A DNA stretch of 64,000 bases from Diphasiastrum complanatum (taxonomy: Eukaryota > Streptophyta > Lycopodiopsida > Lycopodiales > Lycopodiaceae), in NCBI GenBank assembly GCA_029204225.1, contig CM055101.1, forward strand, positions 30,346,519 through 30,410,518. Reading direction: 5' to 3'. Position 1 is the stretch's first letter, and every line of letters starts with the position of its first letter. This document shows, one piece after another, positions 54,325-64,000 of the stretch. The position numbers and the translations under genes were made by a program. The notes below the pieces were generated by a model. That model saw only the letters and a list, made by a program, of their open reading frames with translations. It did no database searches and was not told the DNA's origin.

Positions 54325-56640
54325 AAAGAGTATTCTTCCCAGCATTGAGAATGGCAATTTCAACAACACTTGAAATTTCCACCCATTCTTTTCCACCGCA
54401 CTTGACATGCTTCTTTCTCCTTGCTCTCCGACACCTATGGGTCCTACTATTCATGCGACCTTCACATGTGAAATTCGAGAAACATTTTTGGGTTGGGAGA
54501 CTTGAGCCACCCTACCTTAGGCTTTTTCCATTTGGCATTTAGGCTACCAAGGCCCGAGTGTTCCCCCCCATCTGCCCACCCGCGAGAGTGGACGAGGCAC
54601 AAAGCAATGAACATGGGAGAAACCCAGTGACTAAGTATATACTCGGGTGCTGCCTCCCCCCCTCTCTCTCTTAGAGTTGTTAGAGTTTTTTGGCAAATAG
54701 TCGAGTTTTTTGAGACTCATTTTGAAAACATGTCTACCTAAGCGTCGACACCCCCTTGATCTACAGGTCGGCTTTGCCTTTGATGGAATTCTATACCTTG
54801 CTAGGTTGGTCCAATTAAATCACTCAATGATCTATTTTGAGTGATAAGGACCAGAGCAATATAAATATCTCACACTCAACGTTGGCCAAATTAAATCAGC
54901 AGATGAGCTTTGTCATGTACTGAGGACCAAAACTACATTTCAAGCATAGACTTTGAGCCATTTGAATGTTCAAAACCTAATTAGATTTATCAAATTCAAT
55001 CAATCGCTCTGGTATAAGATTTCTCAAACTCAATCAATCGATGAGTAACCAATGAGAGTAGGTCTAAATCCAACCTTATCAACTTCAACACTAGCCAAAA
55101 TTCATAATAACACTATTACAAGGCCTTATTGACATAAGCAAATCTATCTCTAAGTTCAAAATTCATTTTGGCCTCAAAATTGCCAAATTAGATCAACTTA
55201 ACTAGTTGACATTTTTCACAATTTTCTGTAGACAACCATTTACTTCTGTGAGAGACTTGAATTACCTTTTGTCAACCCACATTTATTCTTTGCTTTTGGA
55301 TCTTTGTAGGTAAAAAACTCATGTAGTCGAAGCTCCACTAGAATGCCTTCACGTCTAAACTTCTTAAAGATTCCTTCTACATTAAAATCACTCACTATAG
55401 CCTCACATTATGCCTAGAGATTGATGCTTTTCCATTTGCTTAGGGACCTCCACCCAATCCTCGTTTGTTTGCTTAACTGATATCAAATAGATTATCCCTG
55501 CAATGTCATTGACTCCTACAGACTTTTCCCCTCAAAACGACCTATGGTCTATCGAAGGACACAAAACATATGTGCATGATCAAGTCTGATGATCACTCAT
55601 GATATTGAGGTATTGCTCTAGTTCTATTTTTATAGATGTGTCACAGTCACTCATTGAGATATGTCAACTGATAAATATCACTTATACAAGTTTGGCATTA
55701 AACTCAAGCTATCTCAATTGATATACATCGAATTTGGGCATCTACATTTTTCAAAACTCAAAGTTTCTAAAGCTCAATCAATTATTGAGCAATCTAGATT
55801 AATATGAGCCAAAAACAAGTTGTCTTTGCTTGATTCTTCAAATACATTGAGGTTCCCTCGAGGAAATATCTTGTACAAACCAATGTGGGACGGACATCGA
55901 AATTTTTGATACCAGCCAGGTTAGGGTATTGTAGTCCTTTAAAAAATCCAGTACTAGTTGGGTATCAATATAAGGAATGGTAGAGTTATGTGTATGTCTC
56001 AAGACCGATTAAATGCCACGGGTCGAAATTGTCATCGTGAGCACACAAGTGCCTGAAGCTTGCCACATATGGCACATGTTTGCAATCACCGATAGTTCCC
56101 TTACATACCACTATCTTCAAAAAAATTAGAAAACTTGAAACATGTCAAACTATACTTTAATCATTTATTATTTCTAAGATTTTTTTTTCAATTATCTAAA
56201 TTCAATGTCTTGTCATTTTAATAGTTGTCCATTAAAATAAAAAAATTGAATGTCTTGTCTCAGTTTTACTTGTCCTTAAACCAGTGAGACAAGACATTTG
56301 ATTGATCTGGGTTTGCAAATCAAATCTCACCCCTTTTTTATCAACTAAAATAATGATTTTTTTTTGGACGCAATCATTTACATTTTTTCTTTCCACTTAT
56401 GTTTCGACACCTTGTAGGCCGTGGGCACAAAAAAAATTGCATTTTGACAACTTACAGGCCGCGAGGGGCAAGACTGTACCAAAAAAATTTCCATTTTTGC
56501 CACACGTGGAAAACAATGCCATGGCAAATCCACACAAACTTGAAATCCCAAAAGGCTATAAATTGAGCATTTTTGAACGTATTTCTTCACTAATAGTTTT
56601 CACTGTTTTTGCACACTATTTGCTTTCATTGTGTTAGTGA
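54325..56640. other. Intergenic, no gene seen
   Basis: A mix of A/T-rich sequence and short repeats; CAATCAATCG-type motifs recur near 55000-55030 and TCAATTGAT near 55710-55790. A stretch at 55880-56080 contains GATACCAGCCAGG and other gene-end-like sequence without an ORF. No LTR ends or domains recognised. Confidence 0.45.
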
Positions 56641-56643
56641 TTA

Positions 56644-56645
<2 letters not shown>

Positions 56646-56736
<91 letters not shown>

Positions 56737-56738
56737 AT
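56646..56738. repeat. (TC)n(AC)n compound microsatellite
   Basis: About 33 TC units with one TG interruption, then about 14 AC units. It is the fourth array with the order TC then AC in this window. Confidence 0.97.
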
Positions 56739-57019
56739 TTTTTAGGCTTTCTTTCAAGCTTTATCTTTTTCTCTACTTATCTCTCTTAAGCTATCTCTTT
56801 TTCTAGGCTCTTCTTTTTTTTTCCAAGCTCTCTCTTTTTGTAGAGATCACATCAAGCACACCTACATTGTTGCAACTTCCAAAACAACATACACTTATGC
56901 GGCTCCTCCTACGATCTCCCCTATTCTAAAGAAGAGGCATTGATAGTAGTATCATGGGGGAAGGAGAGAGAGAGAGAGAAAGGATCCACAAGTACGGTGA
57001 TAGGTAGTTTCTGTGGATT

Positions 57020-57664
57020 TTTTGTCAATCATTACAGTTCAAAATCATCCATTGATCTTTGGTTTGAAAGACAACACACTTTACACCATTTGCAATGTAG
57101 AAAATCAACATCTACTTAATGAAAGAGATGCAAACTCAATAAGAAATTCATCAAAGTCGAACTTATGAGAATATGAAGTTGTTGTCCCTCCGTACAAAAA
57201 CAACAAGTTACTATATTTCACACATGTGAATCCGAATATAACAAAATATGAGCATTCTACACACAAGATTGCAAGATATCATCAAGATAGTGCACCAATG
57301 GATAGATGAACCCAAAAAAACTCATGTGTAAGCATGAAATGAGATGAGAGGGAGACGAATCCTTTCTCCCACGAGTTTATATCCTTTTATAGTAGGTCCA
57401 TGCATCATTAATGATCTTGGTTTCCCTCCATAACAAAAATCCTACTATTAATGTGGACTAGATTCAATGTCTCCAACATTCACATTTGAATCTACCAAAC
57501 TCAACCTTCTACTATTTTCCTCACTTTTTTAAAGTGGTAAATCAAATGCATTTAGAGTAATATAACTTTGAGAAGTCAAACTCTAAGTCTAATATAAAAA
57601 TTGGCATCAATTGTCAAATAAAGAAATATGTCCAACGTATCAAACTACTTGACAATTTCTCACA
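57020..57664 (-). repeat. 3' LTR of a B-family Copia element
   Basis: The sequence follows the B LTR along its length (GATCTTTGGTTTGAAAGA, ATGTAGAAAATCAACATCTA, GTGCACCAATGGATAG) and ends TTTCTCACA. It is more diverged from B than the two B LTRs are from each other. Confidence 0.8.
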
Positions 57665-58135
57665 CTCCTTCAACTAGTTTTATCATAGACTTTGAGAATA
57701 CTTCAAGTGAAGTCCTGTGCTTTGTAAACAAGTCTTTTCCCAATGCTTTGGTGAAGATATCAACTACAAATTCCTTTGAAGGCACATGTTGAAGCTCAAC
57801 CTCCTTTGCCATGACTTCCTCCCTCACAAAGTGCTATGCCACCTCAATATGCTCGTAGCATGAAATATAGGATTGCTTGCCAACTTTTGGGCTGATAGGT
57901 TGTCACAAAAGATGATTGAGCTCAATGAAAAATCCAACAAGTGAAGATCCTTGATCATCTCTTTTGTGCAATGAGTAAGTGCTTTGTACTCAGCCTCACT
58001 AGATGACAATGATATACTAGCTTGTTTCTTTGACATCCATATCCATCACCTATGAAAATACAATGTGCACTTATGGATTTCCTATCCATTTGTTCTCTAG
58101 TAAAGTCTGAATCTGAAAATCCAGACAATCTGTCG
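57665..58135 (-). pseudogene. Copia RNase H and polyprotein end, B family
   Basis: The minus strand gives GFSDSDFTREQMDRKSISAH, SKKQASISLSSSEAEYKALT and IIFCDNLSAQKLASNPIF, then EVELQHVPSKEF and VDIFTKAL near 57720, the normal end of a Copia polyprotein. Element B lacks the last part, so this copy is more complete at the C-terminus. A short deletion removed part of MVWIKRMIK. Homology stops abruptly at about 58135, where unrelated sequence begins. Confidence 0.85.
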
Positions 58136-58139
58136 CCAA

Positions 58140-58402
58140 AATGGCATTGCACAAAAAATAAAATCGATCCATAACCACCCTCCCTTTATAGTTGGCGATT
58201 ATGTTCCCTTGAGAATCCACGTCATAATAAAAATTTGTGGATGACTCTTCGGTAGGGACCGGAGCCGCAGCTGCTTGTGAGGTACCACCCTCGAGGTCTT
58301 GGCTAAGCATACTTTTCAATTGTGTTTTTTGTTTAAGAGTTAGTGATGCATAGAGATTTGAAACATAATCTTTCGAGCTCTCGCCACTGCCGGACCCCGA
58401 CA
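58140..58402 (-). CDS. Unknown N-terminal exon (MSGSGSGESS)
   Basis: The minus-strand ATG at 58402 opens 85 codons: a Ser/Gly start, VSNLYASLTLKQKTQLKSML, an Ala-rich linker, and NIIANYKGRVVMDRFYF. The context of the ATG and the neat composition suggest a real first exon. It reads away from the CACTA transposase exons on the plus strand starting at 58710, so it could be the divergent second gene of that CACTA element; it could equally be host sequence. No domain recognised. Confidence 0.35.
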
Positions 58403-58709
58403 TGATTACTAAATTCATAAACATACAATATATTACAATAAACCCTAATATATTGAAATGAAGTAGAAAAACAAAAATCACCTACAAAACTCTAATGTAT
58501 ATCAGAGTTAGACTTTCAACAAAAAATAAATGGATAGATGTGTGTTTATAACGCGCAAAGAATCCACATATAAGAATCAAAACATGAGTATCAAATAATA
58601 ATATGCATATAGGAATCATGCTATCTAAATATCGAAAGATAAGAATCAACATATTTTTAAATTGACTAGGTTTATATTAGTTGTGTTTTGTACTTGGGCA
58701 TATATGTAG

Positions 58710-59966
58710 TTTATCACAAGGAGATGAATTACATTCAAATCTGTAATTTGTAGAGACAAATTGTTCCTAAGTAATAAAAACTTTCCCAGCTTCAGACCCA
58801 GATACACTTTGATGACATATTCTTTTAAGAAATTGAATGAATTTATTACTTTAATGAATTGAGTAACAAACATTGATACCTGTGAAACTAAGAATCTTCT
58901 ATGAACCATGTTTGATGGTATTATGAACACTGACCTTTCTTTGAAGGAATGTGCAGTACACATGAATGTACTTGAAGAATCAGAATAATAATAAGAAGCC
59001 CTCCAGGCTTAAGGATTGACCTCTCTTTGAGGGTATGTGCAGGTACTCAAAGAAAGTGCCTAAAGAACAAGAATTGAAACACGAAGTTTTCTAAGCTTAA
59101 GATAGTAAACAAGAAGGCTTTTGACAAAGTCTATAAAGAACGCTCAGAAGAGTCTATAAAGAAGGCTTATTTCTAGGTCTATAATGAAGGCTCAGAAGAG
59201 TCCATAATGAAGGCTTAGTGAAGTCTATAGAGATCAGGAATAGGCCAAGGGAGTGATCACCCTTTTGGCCCTATTCACCATGATTGAGGATGGGAAACCT
59301 CTAGAAAATAAGTGCCAATGAGCATGATTGAGGATGGGCAACCTCTAGAAAAAAGGTCCTAAGAATTAATGGACATTATGCAAAAACAAGATGGACATAT
59401 ACCTTGGCTCTTCCTTGGGAAGATTGCACTTGGGTGAAATCCCAAGTTGTAACCATGAAAAATTATATGTAATCAAAAGTCAAGATCAAACCTTGTACCA
59501 CCTACCTCCCACCTACTTTTCCACATGCATTCTAGGCTATTTGACACCTAGAATGGGGCGCCCTCCTACACTCTCACTTCATATGCTAAATCATCATAAT
59601 AACTCTCCCAAACTAATACACATCACCCATTCACCCTCTCTAACTAATACACCTCATCCATGCACTCCACTCCACCCTAAGTCGAATTGGAGTCTTCCTC
59701 ACACCTCATGCACTTGAACTTGACACCTCACTCACTTTGGAAGGACTCTCCACTCCCTATATAAGTGAAAATGTACTCCACTACCAATAGGATTAATGGA
59801 TGTTGCATCCAAGCTATGCCCATTTGTTGTTTGTTGTGTATAGGTGCTTTGGAGAAGAGGATTGAGGCATTAGCTCAAAGTGGCTATGCTATTTTGTGGA
59901 TTACAAGATTTTGGAGGTCAAACCCTCTCGGATTTTTATCTCTCTTTCACATCACAAACACAAACA

Positions 59967-60016
<50 letters not shown>

Positions 60017-61297
60017 TTCTCCCGAAACCATGGTATGCTCTTGAAACTGTTACCCATATGTAAGAATGGTTGATCAGTACCATTTCATGTCATACCATCT
60101 GTGGTCTATTGTCCATGCATGTCAGATCTAGAGCTTGCATGTCAGATTTGAAGCATGAATACATGTCAAGAATCTAAGATCCATTTGGATTGCATGTCAA
60201 GAATATAAGATCCAACATGATTGCATATCGAAAAGATTAAGACTTAGGAAGAAATTTCTATGTTTTTGTTAAGCTAGATATAGAATCAAGATCATTGAAT
60301 AAGAACTAAGTCTATGTTAAGTTGATTTTCCTACTTTGAGACCCCTATTGGAATCCATTGTATATGTAATTGGCATAGGCCAATTGGATTTGCATAATGA
60401 CAAGAAAAGAATCCTTTGGGGGGGGGGGGGTGTCACATCTTGACCCCTCAGTGCTTCCACACTGTTGTGTGAATGAATCTATGTGATGCAATGTTTTTGA
60501 GTTTTGATTTAAAGTCTTATTTGATTTTCATTTAAGTTGATTCGAGACCTACTTTATGTGAATGATAAGCCAATAAATCTTTTGGCCTTAGAAAACTTAG
60601 GACAGGCCTTCACCCTCGAGTTCACAAAATCAATCTAGCGATGAAGACACTACTCAAGTCAACAGGGTAAATAATGAACATGCATTTTCTCTTGTTCATA
60701 AAGACTTTGTCACTATAACTGAAACATGACCTCAAATATTTTGCTAAAGTGACACGTACTTAATTTTTGTTTCTCGTACAATAACTATTTTCAATTTAAA
60801 ATATGGTGCACATGCATCAAGCGTAATGGGCAAAAGATGCGAGAAAGGACAAAAAGATCAGGGTCAACCATCAAATTTTCAAGACGTTTGCGGTTTGTTA
60901 ATATTATATGTTTGTTTTTTATTATAATATTTGTCAATCTATATACGTCATTTATTGAATTTTTTTAATGTGTGTAGCCAATAAATTGAATGCCATTCCG
61001 TGTTTAATGACAGTCAACGTCAAGTTTTGACGGACATGAGAGAACAAAGAACAAAACAAATTCAAGAGATAGATATAGATGAAGAAAAGAGTAATCAACT
61101 TGATTCTAATGATGGTGATGATGAGGTGCAACACGATGAAACAATGGACAATATGTTTGAATTCTACTTTAATGAAACAAATGAGAATGATGTTATGCAC
61201 GCATATTCTAGTGATAATGGAGATCATGAACAATTTGAGATGGATGAAGATGAGATTCTATTGTGCAAGGAGGCAGATACTCCTTTGTATCCAAAAT
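58710..61297 (+). pseudogene. CACTA transposase 5' exons, copy 1 (interrupted)
   Basis: Exon 58710-58741 plus 60632-60668 (RDELHSNQSSDEDTT-like) is split by a solo LTR. A second exon near 60800-60890 contains the Cys-rich segment (WCTC.KRNGQKMRERT). A third from about 60980 gives RQVLTDMREQRTKQIQE, a long acidic stretch and DEDEILLCKEADTPLYP. It stops mid-motif at about 61297, where an inverted Copia gag begins. Introns have GT-AG borders that match copy 2 at 63149-64000. Confidence 0.7.
58742..60626. mobile_element. Solo LTR with AAATC target duplication
   Basis: An 1885-bp insert starting TGTAATTTG and ending GAGTTCACA, flanked by AAATC at 58737-58741 and 60627-60631. Comparison with copy 2 (63149-63215) shows the flanks were continuous exon before insertion. 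TG...CA ends and a 5-bp duplication define an LTR. No gag or pol is inside, so it is a solo LTR left by recombination. TATATAAG at 59758-59765 is a likely promoter. AAGAAGGCTTA-type repeats lie at 59110-59225, and a 47-bp TC array lies at 59968-60014. Confidence 0.8.
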
Positions 61298-61406
61298 TCC
61301 ACAACTTGTCAGCGATTAGCAAGGTCTTCATCTTAAATGTCCATAAATAGTATTTGAATCCATTCAGCTTGTCTACAATGAGAACGACTTTACTTTGAGA
61401 ATCCAT
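61297..61406 (-). pseudogene. Copia gag N-terminal fragment
   Basis: VVLIVDKLNGFKYYLWTFKM follows the ATG at 61406, almost the same as Copia D gag at 29746 (AGLIANKLNGSNYHLWKFKM). It ends at KLWN, where CACTA sequence takes over. Confidence 0.8.
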
Positions 61407-61669
61407 TTGGAACTTGGTCTGTCGATAAGTCGATGACTTTAAGAATGATACCTTGCGATGCTACAATTGACAATCAATTATCTCATACTAAAATTTGAAA
61501 CCATATATTGAAGATTAAGAGCAAATGTGCTCAGATAATAATTTGTGAATATGAAAAGTATCTAATGATCCGCTCTGATACCATGAAGGATATCTAATAA
61601 TAGTGCTCTTATACCATATTGGAAGAAGGAATGACGGTTCGATAATCTGAAGCCTATGGATGAATTATG

Positions 61670-61681
61670 GCTCTAATACCA
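61670..61681 (-). other. Copia primer-binding site
   Basis: TGGTATTAGAGC on the minus strand, next to the LTR, the same variant as in element B. Confidence 0.7.
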
Positions 61682-62380
61682 TGTGAAAGTACTGTACTTT
61701 AGGACCATAAATGGATCTACAAAAGATCCACAAGAGTGATTGGATGCTTGCTTAACAATCTATGAAAAACTAGACACAAAAAAGTTGATCTAGATTGGCA
61801 ATTTGACAAACAACAAGCATTAACAATCAAAAGCATTGATCAACATTGAAATCCGAGCCCACATGTGTGTACTACAGGCTGTAGTACAGCCTTCAACCTG
61901 AGAAACAAGTAGAAATTGATTTGGTTTCATTTGGATCACAAAAACTCAATGTACATAGTGAACTAGCTTGAGATTGCCAATGAGCTCCAAAAAAATTTTA
62001 TCTTCCGACTATGGAGAGAGAGACTACATAGCAAATTCGACTTCCTTCTTGAAGTTAGGTGGATTTCTAGCATGTAATAAAGAACTTAACTCACTCTCCT
62101 TGACCTAAAATGAAACCCTAGCCTAGATCCTAGAGTTATGTTTGGTAGGTAGCTAGTTGGTCAAATTTTCACCTTAAACTTAGGTGTAGGTCCTATAAAG
62201 TAGGATCACTACCAAAATGACATGACCAACCCTATGGACTTGACCTAACCTACATTAGGAGTGGATTTCCACATGGCATCTTGGCCTCACATGTGTGGAA
62301 TCCACTTATGTACAAAATTTACATCATACTACATGGTTTTTGATCAAACTAGATTTGCCAATTTTTGGCGATTCTTCACA
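61682..62380 (-). repeat. 5' LTR of the truncated Copia
   Basis: On the minus strand it starts TGTGAAGAATCGCC and ends AGTACTTTCACA (699 bp), giving inverted ends TGTGAA/TTCACA. Its last 310 bp match 36605-36927. Confidence 0.8.
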
Positions 62381-62844
62381 TGATTTACAGGCCTGTAAAT
62401 CTGAAATCGGATCTAAAAACTAAAGTTTTCATAAAGCTTCATTAATTTTCCCTTTCTAGACACTAGTTTCATGGATTTGGAGATCTAGAATAGTGGGAAA
62501 TGTGAAAATTTTGGTTTCTTTTGTAATGACAAATAGAAATGGAATTGGATTGGGATCTTTTTGTAAACATTAGCTTGGATTTAGTTAATTGTAGTTTACA
62601 TAAAGATTTGGTTTTCATTTTTGCTTTGGATTAAGGCAAAGCTAGCTTGTTGTTGTTGTTCTCTTAGGCTTGGATTGAGCTTGGAAAGTGGGCTTGGACT
62701 GAGCTTACAAACAATAAGATTGAATGAGTAGAATTAAAATGCTTTTTATTTTGCATTGGATGTAAGAATTAAAGCATTTCTATCATTCTAATTTGAGCCC
62801 TTGTTGTTATATTTGCATAATAGAAAAACACACAAGCAACACCA

Positions 62845-63087
62845 ATGGATCAAACCAATGATAACCCAACTTTTGATTTATCAAACCCATACAATGTGGC
62901 ACATGTTCTTGAACTTTTATATCAACAAATTCAAGCCACTAATAAACAACTTCTTGAAACTAATCAAAAGAACCAAGACTTGGAGTCCAAGTTAGCCAAC
63001 CAGAAGAAGCATGTAGTTCCACCTCCCATAAATGCAAAAGAATCATATAAGCGACAACATATAAGAATAGTACTATATAAAAATTAA
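62845..63087 (+). CDS. Short coiled-coil ORF of unknown origin
   Basis: The ATG at 62845 opens 80 codons with the helical segment NVAHVLELLYQQIQATNKQL then LETNQKNQDLESKLANQKK. Short Gln/Asn-rich helices of this kind begin some Gypsy gag proteins. The frame runs into the intron upstream of CACTA copy 2, so at most the first part is genuine. Confidence 0.25.
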   Translation: MDQTNDNPTFDLSNPYNVAHVLELLYQQIQATNKQLLETNQKNQDLESKLANQKKHVVPPPINAKESYKRQHIRIVLYKN

Positions 63088-63148
63088 AACATTAGAATCA
63101 TACAATATTTTTATGCTATTTGTATTTTGTACTTGTGCATATATGCAG

Positions 63149-63215
63149 TCTATCAAAACGAGATGAATTACATTCAGATCAGTCTAGCGATGAAGACACT
63201 ACTCAAGTTAACAAG
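63149..63215 (+). pseudogene. CACTA copy 2, exon a
   Basis: Between ATATGCAG and AAG/GTAAGT, 67 bp encode LSKRDELHSDQSSDEDTT and QVNK. The same exon in copy 1 is split by the solo LTR. Confidence 0.6.
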
Positions 63216-63317
63216 GTAAGTAATAGACATGCATGTTTTCTTGTTCATAAAAACTTTGTTATTATAAGTTAAACTATTGTGCTAAAGTGAAATGTACTTG
63301 ATTTTTGTTTCTCGTAG

Positions 63318-63461
63318 AAAAATTATTTTTAAAATAAAATATGGTGCACATGTCTCAAGTGTGATGGACAAAAGATGCGTGAAAGATGCATTGTTGAAAA
63401 ACATTTGTGGAAGTTTGGATGAAAAGAAGAAGGTCAACCATTGAATTTGGAACACGTTGAG
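63318..63461 (+). pseudogene. CACTA copy 2, exon b (Cys-rich)
   Basis: Between CTCGTAG and GAG/GTTTGT. It encodes WCTCLKCDGQKMRERC then VEKHLWKFG, resembling the Cys/His transposase-associated domain (C..C......R....V..HL...GF) that precedes Tnp2. There is one stop just upstream of WCTC and one in place of the residue after KFG. Confidence 0.55.
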
Positions 63462-63546
63462 GTTTGTTAACTTTATATAATTACTTTTTATTATAATCTT
63501 CGTCAATCTATATATGTCACTTATGGAATTTGTTTCATGTGTGTAG

Positions 63547-64000
63547 CGAATACATCGAATGCCATTCCACGGAGTTGATCCATCCGTGTTTGGATACAAT
63601 CAACGTCAAGTTTTGATAGACATGAGAAGACAAAGAATGAAACAAATTGAAGAGGAAAACACAAATGAAAAAAAAATGTAATCAACTTGATTCTAATGAT
63701 TATGATGATGAAATGCAACATGATGAAGCAATGCACAATATGTTTGAATCTTACTTTGAAACAAATGAGAATGATGATATGCATCCATCTTCTAATGAAA
63801 ATAGAGATCACGAACAATTTGAGATAGATGAAGATGAGATTCTATCGTGCAAGGAGACATACACTCCTCTATACCCTGGAGCATCCATTTCAAGACTAGC
63901 TACATCAATTCTTATTCTAAACCTTCAAGCAACATACAAATGGAGTGATCGTAGCATGACATCTTTATTTGGGTACTTAACGCATAACACAATTATTGTA
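63547..64000 (+). pseudogene. CACTA copy 2, exon c with start of Tnp2 transposase
   Basis: After GTGTGTAG the exon reads MPFHGVDPSVFGYNQRQVLI, an acidic stretch with a frameshift near 63680, and then CKETYTPLYPGASISRLATS and LNLQATYKWSDRSMTSLFGY, the start of the CACTA Tnp2 transposase. It leaves the window still open. It is the same type of sequence as 11783-12195 on the minus strand. The acidic stretch matches copy 1 closely (DNMFE.YF.ETNEND). Confidence 0.72.

Larger units (their letters stand above)
61297..62380 (-). mobile_element. Copia 5' end, inverted and truncated
   Basis: Reading on the minus strand: LTR 62380-61682, primer site 61681-61670, leader, then gag from the ATG at 61406 to about 61297. 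Nothing downstream of the first 35 gag codons remains, so the element is cut where it meets CACTA copy 1. Several GCTCTGATACCAT motifs (61573, 61603, 61670) repeat the primer-site sequence within the leader. Confidence 0.78.

Noticed and set aside
55880-56080. Gene-end-like sequence GATACCAGCCAGG to GCCACGGGTCG
   Set aside because: No open frame, splice pair or known RNA structure could be supported.
61560-61690. Several CTCTGATACCAT motifs considered as tRNA gene parts
   Set aside because: They are copies of the Copia primer-binding sequence in the element leader; no cloverleaf with anticodon stem can be formed around them.

Overview
This window reads as a stretch of nuclear heterochromatin from a seed plant. 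Copia primer-binding sites of the plant type (TGGTATCAGAGC), a Gypsy site of the TGGCACCATTGCCGGGG type, GT-AG introns of 80-310 bp, CACTA (En/Spm) transposase exons and very long (TC)n, (AC)n and (GA)n arrays all fit. The density of old, nested retroelements and the near absence of host genes suggest a large genome, possibly a conifer or other gymnosperm; that last step is inference. I found no intact host gene, no rRNA or tRNA gene and no CRISPR array.

Layout. 1-13.7 kb is a three-layer nest. A minus-strand CACTA relic, with a SET-domain gene fragment beside it, is split by a Copia element (A, 1043-11192). The 3' LTR of A is itself split by a second Copia element on the minus strand (B, 5224-11169) with a perfect ATCCA target duplication. 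In both A and B the reverse transcriptase is missing and other sequence stands in its place. 14-18 kb holds simple repeats, a small tandem array, a broken plus-strand Copia (C) that meets an inverted Copia gag fragment head to head, and two well-formed exons of an unknown host gene (17961-18459). 20.8-21.25 kb has Copia and Gypsy scraps. 22.1-26.95 kb is a decayed Helitron-like element with Rep (HUH-Y2), PIF1-type helicase and a C-terminal endonuclease, ending in a strong hairpin, which is the Helentron layout.

27.5-28.9 kb is a promoter-like TATA followed by a chain of short ORFs joined by overlapping stop and start codons. 28.9-33.5 kb is Copia D. 34.6-35.9 kb is simple repeat plus a CGTCGGA-rich palindromic stretch. 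36.07-36.44 kb is a long fold-back. 36.6-40.0 kb has an LTR end, a plus-strand spliced ORF, and a convergent multi-exon minus-strand gene resembling a poorly named transposase-like family. 43.1-48.1 kb is an LTR element with a long coiled-coil ORF and no visible pol. 49.6-54.3 kb is a Gypsy element with gag and protease, an extra SR-rich ORF and no reverse transcriptase. 57-58.1 kb is the 3' end of a B-like Copia. 58.6-64 kb has two copies of the 5' exons of one CACTA transposase gene; the first is interrupted by a 1.9-kb solo LTR with an AAATC duplication and then cut off by an inverted Copia 5' end.

The genes do not form a host pathway. What ties the window together is the history of insertion. 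Several elements lack the polymerase they need, so they must have moved with enzymes supplied by relatives.
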